From NCBI RefSeq assembly GCF_021502725.1, contig NZ_JAKFFS010000006.1:124001-188000 (forward strand): 64,000 nt of DNA. Reading direction: 5' to 3'. The notes under the pieces were generated by a model that was not told the DNA's origin, did not search any database, and saw nothing but the letters and a program-made list of their open reading frames with translations. Below are positions 27,004-36,124 of this stretch, in pieces (positions within the stretch are counted from its first letter, which is position 1; the number at the start of each line of letters is the position of its first letter). This stretch comes from Dyadobacter sp. CY345. Lineage in GTDB: Bacteria; Bacteroidota; Bacteroidia; Cytophagales; Spirosomataceae. A program made the position numbers and the translations under genes.

Positions 27004-27656
27004 TACCTCAAACTATTTTTCAATATATTAATGCACAAGCGCGTTGCAGAATCTGCGAGCCCAACATGTAACCTTGCTTTGATCTTGCTAGACGAGAAAG
27101 TCAAAGGTGGTATAATTGCGGAGACAACAGAGCTTTAAGCAAACAATACGATGTTCGGGTATAGCGAAAGCTGCGCGTTCAAAAATGTACGGAAATGAAA
27201 TTAATGACTGGAATTACCTAGAAACGGGCGGTTACATAAGTGAGTATACGTTTGTAACCTAATGAATAGAAAACTTGAAAACGGAGTGTTGGCGGAGAAC
27301 ATAATTATGATTGTTAGGGATAATATTTTTTAAGTATAGAGAGAACGTAAATATCGAAAAAGTACTGGAATTTACGAGATGCATTCTCTAATTATTTTCT
27401 TATTTCTTTCTAATTATTTGTTAATTTTTAAAAAAAATTGAAACTAATAGTTACATAGCGTTACAAGTTCCAAATCATTTATTCCAAAGTGATATTATCA
27501 ACGATTTTTTCCAAAATGTTGCTGCGTGTGAAATTTTATTATTTCATAGGGATAAGATCTATGCTAACCTTTGATGCGAAGTTGTAAATGAAAGTAGAAT
27601 GAGAAGATTAGACACTTCGTGTAGATATTGAAGTTGATATTTAATCAAAAAATATA
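27004..27656. other. Long AT-rich intergenic region, divergent
   Basis: 653 bp between the divergent glycosyltransferase operon and the TIM-barrel gene. It becomes very AT-rich after 27360. A perfect TAnnTTTG box (TACGTTTG, 27247-27254, plus strand) lies about 400 bp before the TIM-barrel start, without a -33 match; its use is uncertain. No open frame of protein-like quality and no repeats were found. Confidence 0.4.
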
Positions 27657-28523
27657 ATGAGACAAGTATTCAAAAAATCTGAAAACCCAATTTTCTTTAA
27701 AATATTCTTATTCTCAATCCTGATTCTTGGAGGAACGATGTTGTCACTTAATTTAAGTAACCCGCGTTCCTGGAAGCTCGGCGTGGCATTGTATACTTTT
27801 AATCCATCTACTTTCGAAGGACAACTCGACAAAGCTGATAGCGCCGGGTTAAAATACGTGGAAGGTTTCACATTCGGAAAGGCCGGTCAGGTATTGAACG
27901 ATACTGCGATAATGAACCTTTCTCCTTCCGGCGTCAAAAAACTGAAAGCGCTTGTGGAAAAGAAAGGCCTAAAAATGGAATCTATATATCTGGTTGGTGG
28001 AAAAACAGTCAATGACTGGAAAAAGGAATTTGAGGTGGCGAAAAATTTTAACGTAAAATATGTCACCGCAGAACCGCCAGTTGATTTATGGGATAGTGTT
28101 GATAGCCTTGCCGGGAAGTATGGTATCAAAGTGGCTATTCACAATCACTGGAAAGGAACGAGTGCCTACTGGCATCCGGATTCAGTTTTAGCAGCCTTGA
28201 AAAACCATCCGAATTTCGGTGTATGTGCGGATCTTGGTCACATGCCAAAAAGCGGTATTAACCCGGTTGATGCATTAAAAAAACTGAAAGGAAATATTAT
28301 CGCAATCCACTTGAAAGATATTGCTGCCTACAACGATCCAAAGCTGGTTGACGTGGTTGTCGGAACAGGCGTGATTGATTTTCCAGCGGTTTTTAAAGAG
28401 CTGGAAAGCCAGAATTTTAACGGACATATCATCATTGAACGAGATCGGCAGGAAAAACCAAGCAACTTACAATCTGTGATCCAAACAGTTAAATTTTATG
28501 AAACTACTCTGGGTTTGAAATGA
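27657..28523 (+). CDS. Sugar phosphate isomerase/epimerase-like TIM barrel, membrane-anchored or secreted
   Basis: A 288-residue protein. Residues about 13-35 (FFKIFLFSILILGGTMLSLNL) form a signal peptide or anchor, and the rest is a xylose-isomerase-like TIM barrel: WKLGVALYTFNPSTFEGQLDKA, YVTAEPPVDLWD, VAIHNHWKG, VCADLGHMPKSG, IAIHLKDI and HIIIERDRQ. The conserved acidic and His residues (Glu of AEPP, His of HNHW, Asp-His of ADLGH, Glu of IERD) are consistent with a metal site. It faces the NPP/GDPD operon and shares a bidirectional terminator with it. Substrate unknown; inositol or sugar epimerase-like activity is a guess from the family. Confidence 0.78.
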   Translation: MRQVFKKSENPIFFKIFLFSILILGGTMLSLNLSNPRSWKLGVALYTFNPSTFEGQLDKADSAGLKYVEGFTFGKAGQVLNDTAIMNLSPSGVKKLKALVEKKGLKMESIYLVGGKTVNDWKKEFEVAKNFNVKYVTAEPPVDLWDSVDSLAGKYGIKVAIHNHWKGTSAYWHPDSVLAALKNHPNFGVCADLGHMPKSGINPVDALKKLKGNIIAIHLKDIAAYNDPKLVDVVVGTGVIDFPAVFKELESQNFNGHIIIERDRQEKPSNLQSVIQTVKFYETTLGLK

Positions 28524-28546
28524 TATTTCCGTTTTAAAATTAAAAC

Positions 28547-28592
28547 AGTTTGGAGCTTTCTACCGTAAAATACGGCGGGAAAGCTCCAAACT
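28547..28592. terminator. Bidirectional terminator between convergent genes
   Basis: AGTTTGGAGCTTTC at 28547-28560 pairs with GAAAGCTCCAAACT at 28579-28592, and the intervening TACCGTAAAATACGG can pair further. It lies 24 bp after the TIM-barrel stop and 10 bp before the phosphodiesterase stop, so it probably serves both genes. Confidence 0.78.
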
Positions 28593-28601
28593 ATTAAATT
28601 G

Positions 28602-30140
28602 TTATTTTGTACGTTCAGTCCTGCTGAAATTAAAATAACGATACTTATTCAGGATCGACATTTCTGCGGATAATTTGTAGGTACCCCAGGGATACTTTAC
28701 TTCTGTCCGTATTATTTCCTGCTTAGCTGTACCAGTAGTATTCTTTGTTTTTTGAAACAATTCTGTTATGACCCTGCCATCCATTGTAGAAGGCACTGCA
28801 ATGTCATAAATCCCTAAAACGGTCGGAGTAATGTCAATATTCGACGTTGGCAGTAAACCATGGTAACCACTTTTAAAATCAGGACCGGATACCATAAGCG
28901 CGATGTTTACCTCATAAGGACTTGATCCGCCATGCCCGGCCACGCCCGTTGTTAGATCAGTTCCTTTGTAACCTTTGTCGTTAATATCATCATTCCAGTT
29001 TGGGGCAATAAGAATATCGCCGGATCGCTTTGGATGATTATAATGGATCACTTCAAAAGAAAGTGTTCCGTCTACCCAGCCTTGCATACTACCTTTTTTC
29101 TTTGGTTTAGTAAACGCTGCACCTACCCAATCCTCCTTATGAAGTTCAGAAACGATCTTTTTTATCAGTTTTTCATTGTGATCTTTAACGTAGATAGCAC
29201 CTTCGGCAACGACAACATCGTCTGAATCTTTATCTTTTTTCAGGCCTTGCGCGATTAAAAACTCACTCAGATTTTGCTTGCCTTTATGCGTAACAAACCC
29301 ATGATCTGTTGAAACGATAATATTAAATTTATCGCTCAGGCCCCTACTTTCCAGGGAGTCCAGCGCACGACCAAATTGCTGATCAACAAACGCCAAAGCA
29401 GCTACGGCCTGGTCCGAACCGATGCCATACCGATGGGCAGAACCGTCAGGATCTGAAAGCCAGGCGGCACTTACCAGCGGACCATCATTTATTAAACCAT
29501 ATTTTATCAATGCGTCAGTCACCCATTTGTGTTTGGCATAAACATGCGAACCTTTTTGCGGGACATCACCAATGGCTGCGAGAACCTCCGATTTTAATGA
29601 TTCCGGAAGTATCAGCTCTGGATTAATAACGGCCCCGTTTCCTACTTTGTGATTTTGCAAAAACGCCTGTCCCGTAGTACCTGAACTAAAAACCATCATT
29701 TTCTCCCCTGCCTTTTGAAGAAGTTCTCCAAGGGAAACGGCGGTAAGCAATTCATTGGATTCTGTCTTTTGTACTTTAATTAAGTCCTCATAGGTCGTAC
29801 CAATTGCTTTCGATTTGTTCACATTGGGAAAGTACACTGCATTGCCTAACAATCCGTGCGTGCCAGGATATGAGCCGGTGGCGTACGACGCTGAGTTTAC
29901 CCTGGTCACAGTTGGAAAAACACTGTGATGCTGTGTACCAATCGAAGCTTTTTGCTTGAAAGCAAATAAATTCGGCATTAGCTCCGCAGTAATATAATCA
30001 GGTCTAAGCCCGTCAAAAAAGAATATAAGCGTTTTATTGCGGGATGGCTTGGCAGTCTGGCCCTGTGCGGGGAGACACAAAATACCCGCCATCAGGATCG
30101 AACAGGCTGCTACCAGCGGTTTAAAGATGTATTTTTTCAT
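28602..30140 (-). CDS. NPP-type alkaline phosphatase family phosphodiesterase, secreted
   Basis: A 512-residue protein with a signal peptide (ACSILMAGILCLPAQGQ). It belongs to the type I phosphodiesterase/nucleotide pyrophosphatase superfamily: first metal ligand Asp43 in FFFDGLRPDY, nucleophilic threonine in FPTVTRVN (Thr77 or Thr79), then WLSDPDGSAHRYG, STDHGF and the final His in VAGHGGS, which together give the two-metal site. It hydrolyses phosphodiesters or phosphomonoesters in the periplasm. It is the last gene of the SusCD-GDPD-NPP unit, 30 bp after the GDPD gene; together they suggest degradation of an imported phosphodiester. Exact substrate is inference. Confidence 0.83.
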   Translation of the reverse strand: MKKYIFKPLVAACSILMAGILCLPAQGQTAKPSRNKTLIFFFDGLRPDYITAELMPNLFAFKQKASIGTQHHSVFPTVTRVNSASYATGSYPGTHGLLGNAVYFPNVNKSKAIGTTYEDLIKVQKTESNELLTAVSLGELLQKAGEKMMVFSSGTTGQAFLQNHKVGNGAVINPELILPESLKSEVLAAIGDVPQKGSHVYAKHKWVTDALIKYGLINDGPLVSAAWLSDPDGSAHRYGIGSDQAVAALAFVDQQFGRALDSLESRGLSDKFNIIVSTDHGFVTHKGKQNLSEFLIAQGLKKDKDSDDVVVAEGAIYVKDHNEKLIKKIVSELHKEDWVGAAFTKPKKKGSMQGWVDGTLSFEVIHYNHPKRSGDILIAPNWNDDINDKGYKGTDLTTGVAGHGGSSPYEVNIALMVSGPDFKSGYHGLLPTSNIDITPTVLGIYDIAVPSTMDGRVITELFQKTKNTTGTAKQEIIRTEVKYPWGTYKLSAEMSILNKYRYFNFSRTERTK

Positions 30141-30170
30141 TCTTATTTTATCTACTGAATTTTTAAGCTT

Positions 30171-31031
30171 CTATTTTTTAAAAACTGGTTTCCATGTTTC
30201 GATCCCGAGTTTCTCAGTTTCAGGAAGAAGTTCGCCTAAATTATTGACAAGTACAAAATCAACTCCCAGATCAAACAGCGTGGCCAGTTCCTTAGCTGTT
30301 TCAGCATAAAAATAATTGATTTTTACATTATTTGCCTTCAAAGATGCGATCAACGGTTTCCGGTCTTCACTTGATTCCGGGCGCAAAAGCTGGATAAATT
30401 CCGCTTTCATTCTGATCGTCTCTGCCACATATTTGGGGGTATTCCGGCGGTAACTATTTTCTCCGTTACAAATCAAAATTCCCGGAACCTGTTTCTTTGC
30501 TCCCATGGCAGCCTTTTCAGAACAAGTAAGAAAAGCCTGATGCAGCCGCCCTGATTTTTTGAGTAAATCAGCAGCAGCACGACCCACCGCTTCGTCTCCC
30601 TTCAAGTGGCAATTCAACCAGACATTTTCAGGTAATACCGCCAATACCTCTTCGAAAGTTGGTACCAAAGTCCCCTTAAATTTGTCTGACTTTTTAACAC
30701 CGGCATCCAGCGAACGGATATAATCAAATGTTAAATTTTCAACATTCCCTTTTCCATTCGTCGTACGGTCAACTGTTTCATCGTGCATAATCACCATCAT
30801 ACTATCCTTGGTCAGCTGAATATCAAACTCAATCATTTGAGCACCAAGTCTTGCTGCTTCAACCAACGCCGGGATCGTATTTTCAGGATGCGTATCCATC
30901 GCCCCCCGATGCGCACAAAGTCCGCGTTGAGGCATTTTTATCTTCGATTTCTGTGCGTAAGCCTGCGTTGTTAAAACAATTGCCAAAATCACAATACCGG
31001 CGAACCACTTCATTATTATTTTATTATTCAT
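30171..31031 (-). CDS. Glycerophosphodiester phosphodiesterase family protein, secreted
   Basis: A GDPD enzyme of 286 residues from the ATG at 31031 (MNNKIIMKW); the longer frame to 31058 begins with TTG and overlaps susD, so I prefer the ATG. A signal peptide (FAGIVILAIVLTTQAYAQ) is followed by the family core GLCAHRGAMDTHPENTIPA, with catalytic His and metal ligand Glu, and MIEFDIQLTKDSMMVIMHDETVDRTT, with Glu/Asp ligands and the second His. The enzymes cleave glycerophosphodiesters to glycerol-3-phosphate and an alcohol. It lies 11 bp after the susD 2 stop and is followed by an NPP-type phosphodiesterase. Confidence 0.85.
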   Translation of the reverse strand: MNNKIIMKWFAGIVILAIVLTTQAYAQKSKIKMPQRGLCAHRGAMDTHPENTIPALVEAARLGAQMIEFDIQLTKDSMMVIMHDETVDRTTNGKGNVENLTFDYIRSLDAGVKKSDKFKGTLVPTFEEVLAVLPENVWLNCHLKGDEAVGRAAADLLKKSGRLHQAFLTCSEKAAMGAKKQVPGILICNGENSYRRNTPKYVAETIRMKAEFIQLLRPESSEDRKPLIASLKANNVKINYFYAETAKELATLFDLGVDFVLVNNLGELLPETEKLGIETWKPVFKK

Positions 31032-31042
31032 CTTATTAAAAA

Positions 31043-32521
31043 TTATTTCTCCCACCAAACCTTAATATTACTGTTGTCTCCTCCCATCGCTGCCACAGCA
31101 CTTTTCAAAGCTTCCGGATTCAATGATTGCAGATAAGTCGGATATGGAACGCGCGATGGAAAAACATTTTCCGCCGGAATTCCCGAACCGCGAGGCAATA
31201 CCGGATATCCGGTTCTGCGTTTCTCAAACCAGGACTGATAGTCAACAAAGAAATACGCATAATACTTTTGCAGCATCACCTGTTCCAACTGCTTTTCCGC
31301 CGTTGCAGTCGCATCATACAGTATGCCCGGCTGTTTCGTAAAACCTGCTGGCATGCTCGCACCCCATTGTGTCATCGATGCTCCTATGCCCGATTCATAA
31401 TGTTGCTGAGGTAATGCTCCCGTATTGTAACCTTTTATTGCCAATTCAGCTTTGATAAACTCAACTTCTGCAAGGGTCATCATGACGCCAAGCTGAGGCA
31501 AGGTTTTCAGTCCGTCTGCGTAACTCGAATTACTTCCCACTGCATATTCCAGCGTTGTTGGATAACCGCTTTCAATTCCCTGGTAAACATTTTCAGTACC
31601 TGATTTCACCTGCGTGCTCCAGACAGCTCTCCTCGGGTCGTTGACCTGATTCATTTTATCAATAAAGAATTTGGTAAAATAAGTACCGTCACGCCAGTCA
31701 ACCTGTCTTGCATTGTAAAAAGGATTGAAGAAAGGAAAAGTACCCGGATATCTGAAAATGGCTTCATCACTGTTTGTAGTAAAAACCGGATTACTAACAG
31801 GGTCTGCCAGAATCGCCGTGATCTGTTCTCTTACGTTAATTTCACCTTCTCTTTTTGAAATACGCAGCAGCAACCGCAGACGAAGGGAATTACAAAACTT
31901 TTTCCACTTCGCGATACCGGGGTTTTTACCTCCGGAAAGCGCATTTGAATTATACAACATATCTCCTGCGTAGGTCAGCGCTTTTGTATCATCAAGCAAA
32001 CTGTTAGCAGTTTGAAGGTCTTTCAGAATTTGAATGTAGATGTCCTTCTGCTTGTCAAACGTAGGTTGAAAATTGCCTTCCAGCGCTTTTGTTGCCTGCG
32101 AATAAGGCACATCACCGTAAAGATCTGTAAGAATGGAATAACTCCAGCTTTTATAGATCAGGGAAATGGCTTTATAATTATTCTCATTCAGCTTATCGGC
32201 AATGACATAAATATCCTGGATGTCGTTAAGATAAGTATAGAAATTTGTCCATACGCCTGTGCCCGGATTGACAAGGTAACGGTGCAAACCTCCACCACCG
32301 GCGCTGGTACGCGGTGCATCAACCTGCATCAGTTCATGCGTAAAGTTTCGGCTGGCGTTTACAGTACTGTTGATAATTTTATACTGAAGCTGGCCAAGCA
32401 TAACACCCGGAGTGATTTCTTTCGGGCGGTTTGGGTCTGTATTTAGCTCTTCAAAACCGTCGTTACAAGAGAACAGTAAACCGGCTAGAAACAAAATAGG
32501 AATATATATTTTTCGTAACAT
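31043..32521 (-). CDS. SusD/RagB family outer-membrane lipoprotein (pair 2)
   Basis: A 492-residue SusD-like lipoprotein of the SusD-like_2 subgroup: lipobox ending LLFSCNDG (Cys19), then FEELNTDPNRPKEITPGVMLGQLQYKII, and ALEGNFQPTFDKQKDIY, SGGKNPGIAKWKKFCNSLRLRLL typical of that subgroup. The late part YFVDYQSWFEKRRTGYPVL is the family's Trp/Tyr-rich end. SusD partners with SusC to bind ligand outside the cell. It begins 10 bp after the susC stop and is followed by GDPD. Confidence 0.92.
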   Translation of the reverse strand: MLRKIYIPILFLAGLLFSCNDGFEELNTDPNRPKEITPGVMLGQLQYKIINSTVNASRNFTHELMQVDAPRTSAGGGGLHRYLVNPGTGVWTNFYTYLNDIQDIYVIADKLNENNYKAISLIYKSWSYSILTDLYGDVPYSQATKALEGNFQPTFDKQKDIYIQILKDLQTANSLLDDTKALTYAGDMLYNSNALSGGKNPGIAKWKKFCNSLRLRLLLRISKREGEINVREQITAILADPVSNPVFTTNSDEAIFRYPGTFPFFNPFYNARQVDWRDGTYFTKFFIDKMNQVNDPRRAVWSTQVKSGTENVYQGIESGYPTTLEYAVGSNSSYADGLKTLPQLGVMMTLAEVEFIKAELAIKGYNTGALPQQHYESGIGASMTQWGASMPAGFTKQPGILYDATATAEKQLEQVMLQKYYAYFFVDYQSWFEKRRTGYPVLPRGSGIPAENVFPSRVPYPTYLQSLNPEALKSAVAAMGGDNSNIKVWWEK

Positions 32522-32531
32522 TTTCTAATCG

Positions 32532-35500
32532 TTAAAATTTGAGCGTAAGGTTCATACCCATTGTGCGGGTGGATGGGAATTGCGCCAGCTCTACACCGGG
32601 CGTAAGCGTTCCATTGTTCAGGTTCCCACCTTCCGGATCAAAACCGGGAAACTTGGTAAAGTTGAAAAGATCTCTACCGAAGAAGGCAAGACTTGTCTGA
32701 CGAACGCCAATTCTGTTTAACAAAGCTGCCGGCAGGTTAAATTCAACGCGCGCCTCTCTGATTTTCAAAAATGACGCATCAAAAATATTGGTTTCCGCGT
32801 TCGCAATCTGGTAGTAGTTATCGTAGTATGAGCTGGCAGCAACTTTTACTGTGTTTGCGACAAAACTTCCGTCAGCCTGTTTTACGACACCCTGGCCGAC
32901 AATTCCACCGTCACGTCCAGGCAACGTAACTTTCGTTTTACCCAGGGTATTGTTTTTGTGGTTTGTCTGCGAAAACATGCTTCCACCCTTTTGTCCGTCC
33001 AAAAGGATACTCACACGAACATTTTTGATTGTAAATTCATTGGACAAACTTGCTTTCCAGTCTGCAAACGCATTTCCCCACTTTTTGGTAACCGGATCCA
33101 ATGCGGCCGGCAATCCCACTGACGAATATATAATCTGACCATCCGGAGCGCGCTGAAAACCGCGGCCATACATATCACCCATCAGACCGCCAACTCTTGC
33201 TTCGACCGAAACGTTGGAATCATGCGCATAAATCACCTGATTGGTGATACCTGACGCAAGTTTGCGCACATAACTTCTGTTTCTTGACCAAAGAAGTGTT
33301 GTGTTCCAGCTGAAATTTTTCCTGGTAATCGGCTTTCCTGTAAGTTTTACCTCAACACCTCGGCTATTGATCAATCCTGCATTAATTAAAGCATTGGCAT
33401 AACCAGAAACCGGATCCAATGGAATCGCCAGGATTTGGTTTCGGCTGTTGTTGTTGTAATAGGCAATATCCAAAGCTACAAGATTTTTCAAAAGACGGAG
33501 ATCAAGACCAAATTCATAACTGGCTGTTATTTCCGGTTTCAAATCTGCGTTAAAAAGCGTGGAAGAATTCGTGAAGCTGTTTCCATAAATTCTGTCGTAA
33601 TATCTTGCTGTTTGATATGGGCGTGTGTCATTCCCAACCTGGGCCCAGGATGCGCGAACCTTTGCAAACGAGACAGCACTCGGCAGTTTGAATATTTCAT
33701 TCAATAAAAAACTTGAACTCACCGACGGATAAAAGAATGAATTATTTCCGTAAGGCAACGTACTTGACCAGTCATTACGGCCTGTCACGTCCAGAAATAT
33801 CTTTTCGTCAAATGAAAACTGCGTCGCTGCGTAAATACTGTTGATCGCCTTTTTCGTTTTTAAAGGGTCAGCAACTGCCTGGTCCAGACTATTCGATATC
33901 TGGTAAATTCCCGGCTGGGCAAGCTGATCCGCATACAAACCGGCGAAGTCGTAAGACTGACGCATGGCGTTAGCACCCGCCGAAGCGGTAAAATCGATTA
34001 TGCCTCCAATCTTATCCTTGTAGTTGATAAGGAAATCGGTGTTCGACTCATAATTGAAAACATTCTGTTCACGGTACATTCCTCGTGGATACCGTGTCAT
34101 GCTGAATGGCCGCTGTTGAGAACGAAATTCATAAGCCATATCCAGGCCGGTACGTACCAGAAAATCAAGTTTATCCGAAATTTGGTAAGCAGCGGAAATG
34201 TTCCCGATCACACCATGCTTATTCATTTTGTTGAGCATTTCATACATCCCAAGGTATGGATTATCAGGCGTTGGGTTGAAAGGATTTCGCTGTTGAATAT
34301 TCTCTTTTCCGGGAACCCAGTACGGTTTGAACCATTCAGGCTTGATATTAGGCGCAGTGCCAAGAATCAAAAAATACATCAGCGACTGGTTGTTATAACC
34401 TGCCATCGGAAGGTTGTCGCTTTTCTTGTTTGAATAATTAACTTTTCCATTAATTTTCAATCGATTTGAAACTTTCTGGCTGACCGATAGTGCTACGTTT
34501 AACCTTTCAAAACCGGTATTAGGAATAATCCATTTGTTCTTTAAATGTGTTAAAGACAATCTGGCGGATCCGTTCTCATTGCCACCTTCCAGGGAAACAC
34601 TGTTTGAAAAGGTGGTTCCTGTTTGAAAAAATCCTGAGATATAATCTTTGTTGGCAACCCATGGAGTCCTGACAGTCGGTTTGCCATCAGCGGCATCGGG
34701 ATTGTATTGAAAATAGGACTGCCCGTCAAATTTAGGCCCCCAAGCTCTTCCCGCACCTACGGTTGTAGCCGTGTTTGGACCGTCCTGACTGTCCAGATAA
34801 GAAAAATAGTTACTGGTACGTCCTTCACCATATTCAAACTGATAATCCGGATAGCGGTTGATCTGTTCGACACTGAAATTGGAATTGAAAGTCACACCGA
34901 TGCCTTTGTCTTTACGCACACCGGATTTTGTAGTAATAATGATCGCGCCACCCGCTGCCCGGCTACCGTAAAGCGCAGTAGCGCCCGGACCTTTCAAAAC
35001 AGTAACTTTCTCAATATCATCCGGATTAATATCCGACAGACTTGATCCATAATCTACCGGACTGTCCGCCGAAAGATGGGAATTAAATCCTGTCCCGGTA
35101 ATTCTGCTGCTCACCGGCACACCATCAACAACGATCAGTGCCTGGTTGTTATCAAGGTTTAGCGAAGATTCTCCCCGAAGTGTTATACGTGCCGATCCCA
35201 TCGGTCCTGCGCCAGCACCTTGTATGTTCAGCCCTGCTACCTTTCCTGAAAGTGTATTAACCCAGTTATTGGATTTAGCATCTTTCACAGCATTTTCATT
35301 GATTGTCTGTGCAGCGAAACCAAGTGACTTTTCTTCTCTTTTAATTCCAAGAGCCGTTACAACAACTTCGTTTAAGATTTTGGTATCTTCCACCAATACC
35401 ACGTCAATCACACTTTGTTTTCCAACAACTTTCTCCTGAGAAATAAACCCGATGGCTGAAAAAATTAAGGTGGTTCCTGGTGCAGAAGTCGTCAGGACAT

Positions 35501-35687
35501 ACTCGCCTTGTCCGTTCGTAGTCGTCCCAGAGCTGGTTCCTTTTAAAAGTACATTTACCCCTGGAAGTGGGTCTCCGCTGGGAGCGGTTACCTTACCGGA
35601 AAGGTTTAAAAGTTGAGCCGTTGATGTAAAAGGCATACAGATGCCTAACAGCATGGCAAATAATGCCGGCAGTAATCGTTTTTTCAT
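32532..35687 (-). CDS. SusC/RagA family TonB-linked outer-membrane protein (pair 2)
   Basis: A 1051-residue transporter. Signal peptide (LFAMLLGICMPFTSTAQ), CarboxypepD_reg-like domain from about residue 28 (LSGKVTAPSGDPLPGVNVLLKG), plug with ALIVVDGVPVS and LKGPGATALYGSRAAGGAIIITTKSG, and a barrel ending TRTMGMNLTLKF. The insert between plug and barrel and the SusD partner define it as SusC type. It heads an operon with a SusD-like_2 lipoprotein, a GDPD and an NPP-type phosphodiesterase, which distinguishes it from glycan-only SusCD systems. A perfect TACCTTTG box precedes it at 35756-35763. Confidence 0.93.
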   Translation of the reverse strand: MKKRLLPALFAMLLGICMPFTSTAQLLNLSGKVTAPSGDPLPGVNVLLKGTSSGTTTNGQGEYVLTTSAPGTTLIFSAIGFISQEKVVGKQSVIDVVLVEDTKILNEVVVTALGIKREEKSLGFAAQTINENAVKDAKSNNWVNTLSGKVAGLNIQGAGAGPMGSARITLRGESSLNLDNNQALIVVDGVPVSSRITGTGFNSHLSADSPVDYGSSLSDINPDDIEKVTVLKGPGATALYGSRAAGGAIIITTKSGVRKDKGIGVTFNSNFSVEQINRYPDYQFEYGEGRTSNYFSYLDSQDGPNTATTVGAGRAWGPKFDGQSYFQYNPDAADGKPTVRTPWVANKDYISGFFQTGTTFSNSVSLEGGNENGSARLSLTHLKNKWIIPNTGFERLNVALSVSQKVSNRLKINGKVNYSNKKSDNLPMAGYNNQSLMYFLILGTAPNIKPEWFKPYWVPGKENIQQRNPFNPTPDNPYLGMYEMLNKMNKHGVIGNISAAYQISDKLDFLVRTGLDMAYEFRSQQRPFSMTRYPRGMYREQNVFNYESNTDFLINYKDKIGGIIDFTASAGANAMRQSYDFAGLYADQLAQPGIYQISNSLDQAVADPLKTKKAINSIYAATQFSFDEKIFLDVTGRNDWSSTLPYGNNSFFYPSVSSSFLLNEIFKLPSAVSFAKVRASWAQVGNDTRPYQTARYYDRIYGNSFTNSSTLFNADLKPEITASYEFGLDLRLLKNLVALDIAYYNNNSRNQILAIPLDPVSGYANALINAGLINSRGVEVKLTGKPITRKNFSWNTTLLWSRNRSYVRKLASGITNQVIYAHDSNVSVEARVGGLMGDMYGRGFQRAPDGQIIYSSVGLPAALDPVTKKWGNAFADWKASLSNEFTIKNVRVSILLDGQKGGSMFSQTNHKNNTLGKTKVTLPGRDGGIVGQGVVKQADGSFVANTVKVAASSYYDNYYQIANAETNIFDASFLKIREARVEFNLPAALLNRIGVRQTSLAFFGRDLFNFTKFPGFDPEGGNLNNGTLTPGVELAQFPSTRTMGMNLTLKF

Positions 35688-36124
35688 AAAATGGTTAGTG
35701 GTTATTCGGATTATGAACTATTGAGGTTGTTAGTTCGCAGTTTCTAATAATGCATCAAAGGTAGTGAGCCAGAAAAAAGGCGATATTACCCATACATTAA
35801 CGAATCGTTATGATAAAGCACCCGGAAAATCAGTAGATGGACTAAGTGCAGATTATTTGTGCTGTAATTCAACAAGAGGATTTCAGCAACCTGTCTAAAT
35901 ATTTTGTCTTCGGCACGGTTTTATCAATAATTCCGAACGATATGAATGTTGGAAAATGTCGATATTAATCCCGCTAATTCCTGAATTTAGAGAATGTAAA
36001 TAGACTTTAAACGCATTTCTGTGCCACCTGTTTATTACCTTCGCAATTAAACCACAAGCCTGGGCAGTTCTGACAGGCAGTACTAAACCGAAATTATACA
36101 ATATTCTTACAAGTAAAATTAAAT
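35688..36124. other. Divergent intergenic region
   Basis: 437 bp between divergent susC 2 and the DUF808 gene. On the minus strand it has a TAnnTTTG box at 35756-35763; on the plus strand TTTATTACCTTCG at about 36030 is a near match to the same box for the DUF808 gene. No gene was recognised; open frames here are shadows. Confidence 0.45.
35756..35763 (-). promoter_or_regulatory. Candidate -7 box for SusCD-phosphodiesterase operon 2
   Basis: Minus-strand TACCTTTG is an exact TAnnTTTG match, predicting a 5' leader of about 65-70 nt before the susC ATG at 35687. No -33 TTG is seen at the usual spacing. Confidence 0.42.

Noticed and set aside
27247..27254. TACGTTTG as promoter of the TIM-barrel gene
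   Set aside because: Exact box but about 400 bp from the start and with no -33; kept only as a note in the spacer entry.
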